Positions 1-11,900 of a stretch of DNA of 64,000 nt are shown here, piece after piece; position 1 is the first letter of the stretch; each line of letters begins with the position of its first letter. The notes beneath the pieces are model-generated. The model searched no databases, was not told where the DNA came from, and was given only the letters and a program-made list of their open reading frames with translations. This stretch comes from Acanthochlamys bracteata (Eukaryota; Streptophyta; Magnoliopsida; Pandanales; Velloziaceae): NCBI GenBank assembly GCA_019914995.1, contig CM034130.1, forward strand, positions 7,316,001 through 7,380,000, in the 5' to 3' direction. The position numbers and the translations under genes were made by a program.

Positions 1-2381
1 TGATGATTATGCTAAGAGCTCCGAGAGGAGTAACCAAAATAGCTGGTGCAAATGCATAAGCCGCAAAATTTGCAATTTCTCCAACAATCACTGTCACATC
101 AAGAAGTATTAGTGGTAATCCCATTGCATTAAGGGAAATGCTCAAAAGAATAGCATTTTATAGATCTTCACTATTGGTTTTAGTGCACTAAGTACTACAA
201 GATCAGTCTCTCAGCTGAGAAAAACTATTTCCAAAATATGCGTTTCTGATGCTTCACGGAGAACCACACCACCCAAACTCAGGAGCTAAATGTAGCAAGA
301 ACTGAAACACCAAAAAATCTATAACCAAGAATTCCGACTTTGAAAACAATTTCTATACAGTTATTTATAGAGAAAACTAAGAAACTGGTGCTGCAATAAT
401 AACACCTATTGAAACAATTAAAATCACTTTAGAAAAGATAGATCCACAAAGTATTTGTTGAAGTACAATTTTTTGCCTGATTGAAACTAATTAAGTTCTA
501 TAAAGGGACACCACACATTTGTCAGAAACAAAGAGCTACATAACCAACTGAAATTTACTTGATCCAACAACAAGATAATCATAAGGATAGATGCAAATAT
601 AAAATTGTGACTACGAATAATCTACTCACTTGCAATCATGCCAGCCCACCAGAGAGGCTCATATAAGTAAGAGTAGCCTCCAACTCCTGTTACAAATAAG
701 AAAAATAAGGCCAGTAGAGTAGAAAACATGCATTTAGTTAGTAAATGCACTCATCTTCTGCAGTAATTTCAGATCAGAAAAAGAGTCAAGAACACAAATC
801 TGACATTTGAGACCAAAATAAGAGTAAAACCTCATAAAAATGATCATTTAACCCTTCCTTTTGGGCACACAGACCACAACATCACCCAAATGCTCCTGAA
901 GACAAATAATGCTCTATAAAGTCAAAACCATGACTCATTTGGTCTTTAACTAAAGAATTTCTGTTCCATCACATTTATCTAGTAATGTATGGATGCTTAC
1001 AGCAATTTTCCATATACGTTACTTCTTCACTGAAAGAAGAAGCTAAAGGAGAACACTGAATAACTCATACAAAGCCTGGTTGATGCTATTGACAAATTTC
1101 ATGGAAAGTGATTAGTTATACTATGTAAAGATAAAAAGCAATTTCAACAGCAATCCTAACCACATCACTATCCTCGAATACCAAGATGGGAATAAATTAC
1201 GCACAATCGCACATAGGAAAGGGTAGATAAAACTAGCAATGCTAATCTATTGGTGAATGCAGCTACCAAGCTGGTTGCAACCTGTCTATGAAATATTAAC
1301 TATTTGCAAAACCTAACAACAAAATACTATAGTTTTTCTTATCCCACAATACCCAGAGCTAGGACGTATTTCAGCTTGCTGCAAATATTCCCCCATAAGT
1401 ACACAAAACCTCTCTAAAACTATAGCTTCTAGCAGATCATCAAACCAAGAAACAACTTCTCAATTCATAGTTGGTCCACATTGTCCATTGCAATCACAGC
1501 TTCTCCGGAACTACTAAAATATGTAAATTTTTATCTTTCGCACTTCATATCTGACCAGATCCAGCTCATTCTCAAATCCGCTAGCTTTCATCAGCTTTCC
1601 AGTTGAAGTACGAGCACAATCTCTGACAAACTTGTCAGTCTGTAAATGCAGCTACCATATTTCAATGAAGATGCAACTTGAACTCATCTGGGAAAGAAAG
1701 AACAAGACAACAAAAAAAAGAAAAAAAAATCTACCCTGATAAAACCCAGTGTAATATCTATGAAACTTATGAAACTATTTCCAGTTCCAGAAACACAACA
1801 CTCTAAAGTCTCTTTCATCCACAATACCCAAAGTAATGCTTGATCAGCTTACAGCACATCTTCCTCCAATAGTACAGCAAAAGCTTTCTCAAACTATAAC
1901 AGCTACCAAATCACAAACAAGCAGAAACTTTATACACTAACTACTAATCAAAATTTCCTCAAAAAACACAGATTATGAAACCCAACACTTCATAAGCCAC
2001 ACTAGATCCAGCTCAATCTCAATTTAGCTAAATTTCATCAACTTCCCACTCAGCCACTGCTTATCAGAGTACAATCCCTGCAAATCAACCTCCAAAAGCT
2101 CAACAACTCCCAACTGGCACCACCAAGTATACCTAAAACCACCATACTTCAACCCAAACTCAAAATCAAACACTTAAAGAAGTCAAAATCCGACGAGATC
2201 TACCTGCTCGAACACCGGAAGTACCGGCCTTTTTCAATCCCTTCTTCTTAATGATAAAACTAGCACCAATAAACAAGCTAGACGATAACGCCAGAAGCAA
2301 TCCCTTGATGTTATCAGACGACATCCCACGGTAAGCCAACGACCAGCTCCCCGCCGCTCCCGATCCTCCTGCCGACTCCAT
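1..2381 (-). CDS. NIPA-type magnesium transporter, 5' part (partial)
   Basis: Probable magnesium transporter of the plant NIPA family, a multi-pass membrane protein. Exons read on the minus strand are 2204-2381, 630-686 and 1-90, and the gene continues beyond the left edge. Phases join exactly: exon 1 ends GCA-G, exon 2 opens GA-GTT, and exon 2 ends in A, completing ATG with exon 3. The start ATG (2379-2381) is followed by the family-typical [20 protein letters not shown] segment (first membrane helix) and the basic [11 protein letters not shown] turn. Exon 2 reads [18 protein letters not shown] and exon 3 reads [20 protein letters not shown], both strongly conserved in NIPA proteins. Intron 1 is about 1.5 kb. 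The 5' UTR probably lies in the CT-rich stretch 2382-2700. Family assignment is secure; the member is not. Confidence 0.92.
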
Positions 2382-3557
2382 TGTTCAATTCCTTCGACAA
2401 CTAATCAATCGCTCCCTTGTTACTTCTCCTCCGACGGCGCCGACCGTTGAATCATTGTCGGCAGCGTTGATTAACAGCTTTGAGTATTCTTCTTTCGATC
2501 TCTCATGAGAGATCTGAAGAGTGAATAAATCGAATCTAAGAAGGTGTCTTTAACTTGTGAAAAACCGGGGAGACTGGTGTCGGTGGTAATTATGAGAAGA
2601 TTGGAAGGGTAGGAGCAAAAATTGAAGGACAAAGCAAGGAGGGGAGAGAGAGGGGTTAAAAGTTTTTGTTTGCGTAGGTAAAGGTTCTTGCTTCGTTTCT
2701 AATCTTCTTCTTCTTCGACAGAATGATTTGAATAAAAAAAAGAAATTAAAAAAAAAAAAAAGAGAACAGAAAAGAATTTTTTATTTGTTATAATTAAAAA
2801 AGTAAGTACTCTGATTTATAACCTGTTTTGTTTCAATAAAACTAAGTAAGAGAAGAAAACAGAAAAAACAAGAACTGTCAAGAAGACGATACAGATGCAG
2901 AAACAAGAAGAAGCGCGTAGGAAGCACGTGTGAGAATGTGGTTCCTAAAACGGGTTAAATTTACCGTGGTTGGATCCGAAATAGATCACACGCTTTTTAG
3001 ATGCGTTTGGTTAAACGTTCTTCAGAAATATTTTTAAAATTTAAAATTTATATTTTTTAATAAATATTTTATAAAATTACTAAAATTTACAAAGAAAGTT
3101 ATATTAATAAATATTATTATTATTATTTTTAAATTAAAATACATTTATTAAAATAAATAAAATATTTTTAAAAGCACTTCTCTATCTTTTTTTTTGGACT
3201 AAGCGTTTGTTTTTATTTAGAGGCTTGTTTACATATTTTCTAAAATTTATTTTTTTAAACTCATTTTTAATATAAAAAATTAAAAAATATTTTTATTAAA
3301 ATTATTTTTAAAATTTAATTTTAAAATTTATTTATAATATAAAATAATTATAAAATTTATTTTATTAAATATTTTTAATTTTTAATTTTATTTTTAAAAC
3401 TCATTTTCAAAAAAAGTATATTTATGCTACAGTAAACACATCCTTAGAGGTACGGTTGATGGAAATTTGTTTGTAGTCCGTGATGCATGAGACTATTATA
3501 GATACTATGCTTTTTTAGGAGAAAAAATATAAAAATACTTTTTTTTGTTTGATTTTA

Positions 3558-3850
3558 AGCGTATTTTAAAATATGTAATTTTATTTTTTTAATCAAAATT
3601 ATAATTCTGAACAATTTATATATTTTATTTGTATAAAAAATTCAAAATTTTATTTTTATATACAGCACTTTTGTTCTAATTTTTCTATTTATATATTTTT
3701 TAATATAATTTTCTTTTTAATTTTTAACTTATTTTAAAAAATTATTACAATATAAAAATTAAATTTTACTTCTATTTATTTTTTTAAAATTTTTATATTT
3801 TATTTTTTATTTTTACAAAATTTAATTATGAATATTTAAAACACATGCTT
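3558..3850. repeat. MITE-like element, family B, copy 1
   Basis: An AT-rich, about 290-bp element, colinear by eye with 32799-33090. Both open with (A/G)GCGTRTYTTAAA followed by TAATTTTATTTTTTT. Both close with TTTTTACRAAATT and ATATTTAAAA, then a degraded terminal inverted repeat. No coding capacity. This copy has the more degraded ends, so its exact limits are uncertain. Confidence 0.45.
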
Positions 3851-3935
3851 CAGTGAAGCGGATTATATGGAACAAAACACGTTCAGCATGGTGATTGAGA
3901 GCACTACAGCAAAGAAAATAAAAAATCTTATTCAC

Positions 3936-4169
3936 AGCGTTTGGGATGATTATAAAAATTATTTGTTTGAAAAGAAAAATATTTTTATTTTATTTTGATA
4001 ACAAGTTTTATTTTTTTAATTTTAAAAGACTAATAAAAATAAATAATAATAAAACTATACAACGTAAAATTTTTTTATATCTTATAAATTTTATAAATTA
4101 TTATAAAAATTATTTAAAAATATAAATAGAAAAAAAATATTTTTTTTGAATGTGCTTTCAAACACGGCC
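3936..4169 (+). repeat. MITE-like element, family A
   Basis: An AT-rich block of about 230 bp bounded by 'gcgtttggga' at the left and 'gtgctttcaaacacg' at the right, which read as imperfect inverted ends. The interior follows a layout repeated throughout the window: an A/T stretch with TTTTTATTTTATTTT, then AATAAAAATAAATAATAATAAAA, a TTTTTTTATAT core, then a run of ATAAATTTTATAAA words. No coding capacity. Confidence 0.45.
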
Positions 4170-5094
4170 TTCGTACTGATGCATGTTAGGTTTTGAAAAA
4201 GTAACCAATTAATGAAGTTACGTAGCATTGACTTACAAACGAGCTACAGGAAGGTAGAAAACATAACATAAATAAATAATGATCTTCAACTTTGATTCTA
4301 AACTCCCAAAATTAAGAAGGTAAATAAGAACTGGTATTCATGAACATTTCCTACTCCAATAAAAGCTTCAACTGAAGTGGCACGGAAAAAGTTCATTCAT
4401 GCACATAATTAAGTCGCGATCCAGAGGTTGCTATATCAACTTCATTACAGACATTATTCTAACGGAAAAGAAAAGGACTGCTCAAATGCTCACACCTACT
4501 GAATAGATGAGAACTCTTACATCTTACACCCAATGCCTGATTTCCAGCATATCCAGTTCCTTATAAAAAGATCATGTGATTAGAGTTACAAATCCAGACC
4601 GGACTAAACAGAGAGATCCGTGGCTCGTCCACATGGCCTGAGATATGATCTGTCAGATTCGCGAACAGCAATATGATTAGATTGATCAGACCCGACAATA
4701 TAGGGCTGATTTTATCGACCCTTCCGCTCGATCATTGTTCTTGTTGAGCGAAAAATACCGTTGATTTAGTAAATATTGACAGTTAATCATATCAACTTAT
4801 AATTAAAAATATTTTTAATAATAAAAAATATTTATAAGTTATATATATCTTAATAAAACTTCAAAAATTTATTTGAAAATTTTATTATTTTATTATTTAT
4901 TTTTATATAAACTAAAAAATAAAATGAGTAAATATGTAGGGCCAGACTATTAAAATCATACCAGGATTGGCCCGATCTGAATGTGTCATTTGGCCCGGGC
5001 GAGTTTGATTGATCCGATTCGATCCGTCCATATTTACACCTCTATATGTGATAAAGGAGGACTCCAGTCTACAACTACATAGTTGGATGATATC

Positions 5095-5300
5095 TGTGTA
5101 TGTACAAAAAAAAATTTTACTAAAATAAAAAATATTTAAAAAATAATTTTTTTTAACTTAAAAGAATTAATAAAAAATAGATTATAATAAAATCTTACAA
5201 TATAAATTTTTTTATATTTTTTAAAATTTAAATAATTTTATATAATATTACAAAATATTTATTAAAAAAATATAAAATAAAAAGGAGCTTTCCAAACTCT
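5095..5300 (+). repeat. MITE-like element, family A
   Basis: Same internal order of AT-rich words as the copy at 3936-4169, ending in 'ggagctttccaaactc', a degraded version of that copy's right end. The left end is poorly preserved. Confidence 0.38.
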
Positions 5301-6589
5301 ACAGAACGCTTAGCGAAACAATGACTTAGGCTCTGTTTGAATAACTTAAAAATAACAATTTTTTTAAATTCAGGAATATTTTTTATGATTTATAAAAAAA
5401 TATTACAGTATTAGCTTCCAATGACGACACAATTCATTCATATTTTAGAAAATTTATTAAAGTACTGTGCATTTTTTTTCAATTTTGAAAAATTAAACTC
5501 TTGACATAGCATGCCATATGGTCTGTGTCAGTCAGCTAGAAGTGTGACGCTCAAAGTTGCCTTAGTAGAGACTTGCATGAGCTCAACAAGAAGATGAAAA
5601 ACAGTAACATATCCAGGTTGCACGAAATTTATATGCACATATGTCATTCTTCAATCAATTAGCTGTAAAATGAGAGTAAAATTAGCGAGATGTTTTACAT
5701 AACCTACAGCAATGGTCGTCTAAGGACTACTAAGGTACTAGACGGTGTAACAACCGACTTTGCCTCACTGATTTTTGTCTTAGGTTGTGGGGGTTTCTCT
5801 TGGCAACAGCGTTGGATCTATCCAGCCCGTCTAAATTCCTAGTATATATTATCTTGGCCAACTTTAATCATAGAACACTAAGATTCCTAACCCATTTCCA
5901 CTATTGGCTTAGTTTGCTAAGGCATTAGACTATCGTAACAACAACCCCACATGCAGTCCATCAACTCCGTGCCCAGCTTGCATTCTCATATCCAAAACTC
6001 TTGGTCATGAAACACTTCAAAAACCAAGCAGCAGTTACAGCTCCTCGTATCTTCCTAACAGCACTTTATCTTGTGATTTCAGTTTGCAATAGAAAAATGA
6101 ATGAAAAGTACATGCGCCTGGGTGTAATCTCTTAGGAAATCTGTCAGAAATTTTAGTTTGATCTCATAAGTCCAAATGCTGAAATCAACTTTTCAGGTTG
6201 AAGTTTTCAGCTTATTTATCTTGTTAAGCTGGACACTTCTAGAACATTGTCGAGAAATTGGCTTAGCATTAGCCTAAAATAAATATCCCAACAGTGTTTC
6301 AGCTAGTGGAACCACCATTAAAACCAAATACACCGAAAAAAGGAGGAATCCAAAATCAGGATGAGCTCATGATCGGAAAATCATTATACCAGATCCCACC
6401 AAAATTTAGAAATCGAGCTTTTCTTACTTGTTCACTTCAAAGAAGGGTTAGGTGGGAAAGCACCAACCGCCACAAACGTGATTGTGGCACCTATAAGATA
6501 GAACTTAAACTGATGCCATTCTCAGAACTGACTTTTCCATACCCTAATTGCAATGAGCTCAGATAAACAGTGAGAGCAAACCTGGCCTG

Positions 6590-7156
6590 ATGGAAGACTT
6601 TAGCTTCCCCACCATAGCATCAGAGCAGGAAGCATCCATTTGCCAGCTCCCTTTCCCACACTTTCCAAGCTCTCCTTTCTGGTTTTCCGCTCTAGAGCAG
6701 AAAGCCCAGGAAAATCAGTCAAGAAGCTTCTTTTCGGCAGAGAAAGACTCAAAGACTGCAGATAATACCAAAAGGTCCATTAGCAATGAGTTACCGAAGC
6801 AAGATGACAAAAACCCAGAGCTTCTGAGAAAAGGTAGTGAGAAAGAATACCTTAGCGCCGAGGAAAGAATGGATATGTTATGGGAGTACTTCAATGAGGA
6901 GCTATGTGAAAGGGACCGCAAAGTCACAATTGCAAACGGGCTCATGGAGAGGACGATGCTGGGTTCATTTCATGCAGACATAGATGCAGAGGAGCATACA
7001 GAACTTTGCTGCGTGCAAGCACTTGGTGTAACAAACGGTGTTGGTAGCATACTCCATCATCACCATAAGCCAAGCCTGCTGATGCTGTTGAAAGTGGTGA
7101 AGAAGGTGTTGTTGATCCAAAAGAACAGTTCTTCCAAGAGGCCTCCACTTCCCTAG
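6590..7156 (+). CDS. Unrecognised plant-specific protein, 188 aa
   Basis: An intronless open frame opening with MEDFSFPTIASEQE and closing with a lysine/serine-rich tail. The first 90 residues are polar and low in complexity, rich in Ser, Lys and Glu. A conserved-looking core, EERMDMLWEYFNEELCERDR, lies around residues 91-110. The C-terminal 40 residues are amphipathic and basic (LLMLLKVVKKVLLIQKN), preceded by a His-rich HHHH. No signal peptide or membrane span is clear. The layout (MEDFSFP start, LW-x-FNEE core, basic LLKVVKKV end) resembles small uncharacterised angiosperm proteins such as the Arabidopsis At1g69760 type, but that link is from memory. The frame's length and non-random composition support a real gene. 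No function is offered. Confidence 0.6.
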   Translation: MEDFSFPTIASEQEASICQLPFPHFPSSPFWFSALEQKAQENQSRSFFSAEKDSKTADNTKRSISNELPKQDDKNPELLRKGSEKEYLSAEERMDMLWEYFNEELCERDRKVTIANGLMERTMLGSFHADIDAEEHTELCCVQALGVTNGVGSILHHHHKPSLLMLLKVVKKVLLIQKNSSSKRPPLP

Positions 7157-8950
7157 ACAGAAGAAAAATTCGATGGAATCAATTCGTCTCAATGTTCAGA
7201 TCCAATCTCTAAAGTACTAGAACTTATACTAATGTCAGACGGGCATGCATGTGCAAACGAAAGGTTCTGTATTTCATTCTCTTCCTGGCAGAAAACAATG
7301 CCTTTCCATGTAAAGAACTTACTGTAAGTAAAATTTGTTTACTTTTCTGCTTCATGCTCATTAAAATGACTCTGGCAAACTTTAAATGTTGTATCACATA
7401 CTTCTAAGTGGTGGTTACTTGATGCGACCTGAAGTTCCGAATCGAGCCTAACCTAATCCATCGTCAAATAGAGATGACTAAAAGAAACAGGGTGGAAAAA
7501 TTATAGCACGCCCCTTTAAGAAGGTAATGAAACAACTAAATTGATGAAACCTTGTCACATTTGTAAAGCCTCAAGCATTACGCATGCAGAAAAACATATG
7601 TTAAGGAGATAACGACAGCCATGTAATACTCAGAGGTCATCTTGTCTGCTAGGCTGGTGCTCTACCAATAAAGAATATTCATGGAGATTGTTAGTTATAT
7701 ATCAAATGCAGATACATTCATGACTTGTGAGGCTAACATTTGCAAAAAGAGTTTGTATTATCCTCAAAATTGGAATGCATGCTAGTCTTGCAATAACCAA
7801 CATTCAACTCTTCCAGAAATTCCAGAATGAACTTGATCTGCGAGTGTAATTTACACAGAAATGTGACATCCATTCTATTTGAAAACATTGGAGCACAGAA
7901 CTTATCACAGTTTGAAAAACTTCAACAACTATGAGTAATGGAGACGCTAAATCGTTCACAAACGCTGAATCAATTTTGAATATTTGATTCTGGTTAAACG
8001 TGTACAATGGATGTGTCAAGTCATGCCAAAGTAACCCTCTGTAACTCCACAAACTTCCAACCGGCAAAACTAGTACATTTGGCACCAGAAACTCTTGACA
8101 ACTTTGCTACAACAATTTATTTGAATTGCATTTTTAGCAGTCCTGACAAGGAAGCACAGTGCGTGGATTTGTAGTTGCACTTCGCACAGAAAGAGTGCAG
8201 CAATTCAATATGTTTCAGAACTTCAATAGCAGAAAGAGTAGCTTATCATTCCAAAAAGAAAAAAACCGGAATTGGGAATTTGAAATACATACTGCAATCT
8301 CTTCAGCCTGATGCCATGTATCTTTTGATTTGAAGGATGATGATGCGTGCTAGGTGAGGTATTGGTTTGCAGATCCTTTGGCAGAAATAGATAAATGGAG
8401 ATCTTCTAATATGCACAGACAGACAGAAGCCTATCAATGATGTAACTTATTAACATACTCACGAACCATAACCAACAAAATTGACATTTGACAAACAAAT
8501 AGTCTCATTCTACGTATGACACAATATCCAGATTAGCCTATTTTCTGTTTCAATTACAAGTTGGCAGAATTGTAGTAACGACTTCAAGTGAAGGTCAATA
8601 TGAAAAATTAGTTAGTACAAAATAAATACAAGAATTAAAATTTTATCAAATTTATTTTTAAATATAAAATTGTTTTTTATATATTTATTTTAAAAAAATA
8701 AATTTAATATCAAAATAAATGGTTGTTTAACGGCCCAACAAAGTCTAGAAAGCCCGTTAGAGTAGTTGTTTGACAGGAGTACATTTTGCAAGAACTAATA
8801 AAAGAAACTTCTGGAATCGAGTGTTTGTTTCCCCGCTTCCGCCTTGTTCTATAGCATCTTCGTGTTTCTCAGGCGCTTCACTCTAATAAGTCTCGCCGGT
8901 GAATTTGAAGAAGAACAGCAGCAAGAAGAAAATTTTAAGAATAAGCACAG
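7157..8950. other. Intergenic region upstream of GPN2
   Basis: No gene was recognised. The first few hundred bases may be the 3' UTR of the 188-aa gene. A short AT-rich stretch at 8630-8720 uses the same words as the family-A repeats. The 8750-8950 segment probably carries the GPN2 promoter and 5' UTR; the UTR has a purine-rich run just before the ATG. Confidence 0.4.
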
Positions 8951-11900
8951 ATGGTGTACGGACAAGTTGTGATCGGTCCACCAGGTTCAGGGAAGACGAC
9001 ATACTGCAATGGGATGTCTCAGTTTCTCAAGCTCATAGGCAGGTAATGTGAAAATTTTCATCAGTTCTTATTATATACGGAGAGAGAGCAATTTGAAGTT
9101 ATATGAGGTTAATCTGAACTTGCTATTTGTTGGAATTTGACTTTAATTTCATAGATTTAACAAGTTTGGATCCATTAAAAAATTTTCTGTCGGTTGAATT
9201 TCAATGGGTTTGACTGTGGAGTGAATGCTAGTTTGATTTTAATCATAAATAATACCATCAAAATGCTTTAAGATTTAAAAATGTTGGGAAACACTAAAAA
9301 TTCTTCCACTTGGTAGATTATTTAGACCTGATTAATCTCTGGATTGAATGGTCGTTTGATTTACTTAAATATGCTACAAGGAACCAGTTCAGTCTGATAT
9401 TACCTGCCCTTTTTGCGAACTTGTATTTTTGGGAAGCAAATCAGTTTAGGATGAAATCTAGTCTTCTGAGATGGTGCTTGTAAACCGTCGAGACTGGAAG
9501 ATGGATGTGCGAATTTAGAAATTCTGATTGGACCACATTAAGTTATTTATGTAGTACGCTTTTGTGGTGAACCTAATGTACATGAATACATGTAGTAAAT
9601 ATATTTTTCATTCATTGGTAAATACTTCTCTTACTCTTGCACTAACTTTACAGGGAAGCTTCCATTGTTTATGGTATTAATTTTGTCAACTGTAATGTCC
9701 ATTGCATGCTGCATTTTAAATTGAATGTTCATCTATGGTTATAGTATCTGCTGTTTCAAGCTTGGGTAGAAAATGTTGGGTGTTCAAATTTGACTTAGTA
9801 TGCAGGCATGAACCTCCTTCTGTGTTATCAGTTGTGGTTGAGTTTATTTAAGTAACTTAAGCTTCTAGTGAAGCTTCTACATGGGAATAATCAGTCATGT
9901 ACATTGGTTTGAGTATCTTATTTTATATAAAGTTCATGCTAATGGCTATAATATGACAAAAGAGATCTTTTTGTGTTTAAAATGTGCAGGAAAGTAGCAG
10001 TCATTAACTTGGATCCTGCAAATGACGCATTGCCGTATCCTTTAGCTTAATCCAGCATTCCCTGTTTGTTTTCCTGACTCTTTTATGACATGCACTGGGG
10101 GATTTTCTTAACTAAAGATTTGTTAAGATAGATATGAATGTGCTGCAAATATCGAGGAACTTGTCAAGCTTAGTGATGTAATGACGGAACACTCACTGGG
10201 GCCAAATGGAGGTGAATATTCTTTCTAGGGTGCTTTTGCGAGGTGTATATTGGTATTGCTGCACATGCATGTCACCACCATGAGATATGCATATGTGTTG
10301 CATACGCTTACTGTGTAGAGATTGATGCTTTGACACTGTGTTGCATGTAGGTCTTGTTTATTGTATGGATTACCTAGAGAAGAACATCGATTGGTTGCAG
10401 TCCAAGTTGCAGCCTCTTGTCAAGGGTGAGTATCAACATTCCTTCAACTGTGCTTGACCTTTTGTTGGTCTTGGGAACGTGGTCCATGGAAATTGATACA
10501 AATGTGTGTTATGTAGGACATGGACAGTCGCTTTCTTGCTAATATTAGAATGCTACTTTCATCACTAACTTTCTTGTAAAGATACTGTTTTTTGTTAATT
10601 ACGGAGTTTTCCTTCAGAGTTCTTCATTTGTATGTGACACTTAATTAGCTTTGACTGTGAAATTTTTGAAGGGACCTGTTGTCGTAAGTCCTTGTATTGA
10701 TAGTCCTGTTTTAAGTTTTTCAATGTTTAACTGCTTTCTAATCTTGCAGATCACTATTTTCTTTTTGATTTTCCTGGCCAAGTTGAACTCTTCTTTCTTC
10801 ATTCTAATGCAAAGAACGTTATATCTAAACTTGTCAAAAAGATGAATCTGAGGGTATGCAGCTGTTTTATTCCTCTATCAAATGCATGACCACAATTACA
10901 TGGTTGGTCTTCTTCTTGTTATTGCTCCTTAAACATTTGTTTGTCACACCTTTCAGTTGAGTGCTATTCACTTGGTTGATGCACATCTGTGCTGTGAACC
11001 TGGAAAATACGTCAGTGCATTGCTGCTCTCACTGTCTACAATGCTACATCTGGAACTACCCCATATCAATGTATTGTCAAAGATTGATCTTATTGAGAGC
11101 TATGGCACATTAGGTGTGTGCACATGTTACTTGCATTTGTTAATTACTTTCAGCAAGGATTTCTTTTTGACGTAAGTGTCTCTGATGCAGCTTATAACCT
11201 TGATTTTTATACCGATGTTCAAGACTTGTCATACTTACAGTACCATCTAGACCAAGATCCGAGATCAGCTAAATACAGGTAGTTTTCTTATTGAGGCTAG
11301 ATGTTACATATCCAAGAGTTGCTGGCTGCCTGCTTTTTTAGACTTTGAATTATTTGTTTTAAGCTTTCATTATCAATTATTTCTTGGATTACATTTGGGC
11401 ATCCTTATTACACTATCTTATGTGATGTCCTATGTTATGCTTGTGCGCGCATGTCACTGAGCTATTGCCTTCGTTGAATCATATGAATTTTAGCTTAGCT
11501 TGGGGCAAGTTTCCTTACTCTGATGATTGTAGTTTGGAAGACCAACGGTTGTATTTGGTTTTGAAGTATAAGTCAGGCTGTAATTGTATATAATATTAGG
11601 AACTTTGTGCCAGATTATTTTGAAAGAAGAAACTCTATCATGTCTGAGCCCCTTGTTTGCAGAAAACTGACAGAAGAGCTATGCAAGGTCATTGAAGATT
11701 ATGGCATAGTAAATTTTACCACGCTAGACATTCAGGCAATCCCTTCACTCTTTCGTCAAAAAACATCCCTTTCTTTGTGGATCTGTTACTTGCGATCTGT
11801 TATTTACTGTTAACATAATCAATGTCACCTTTCAGGATAAAGAGAGTGTTGGAAACCTCGTAAAGCTGATTGATAAAAGCAACGGCTACATCTTTTCGGG

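Larger units (their letters stand above)
2382..6589. other. AT-rich intergenic DNA with MITE-like repeats
   Basis: No gene is seen here. The first 350 bases probably hold the NIPA 5' UTR and promoter. From about 3000 to 5300 the DNA is made largely of AT-rich repeats annotated separately. Around 4600-5050 lies a less AT-rich patch with repeated 'gatccgattcgatccg'-like words, which resembles decayed dispersed repeat. An open frame at 6294-6566 upstream of the 188-aa gene may be UTR and carries no motif I recognise. Confidence 0.5.

Noticed and set aside
2500-5300. CRISPR-like or satellite array in AT-rich repeats
   Set aside because: Repeats are irregular, both orientations occur, and there is no constant unit or spacer. 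The host is a plant, so CRISPR is not expected.
6294-6566. Separate 90-aa gene upstream of the 188-aa gene
   Set aside because: No recognisable motif, no promoter signal, and it ends just before the stronger frame. It is more likely UTR or chance.
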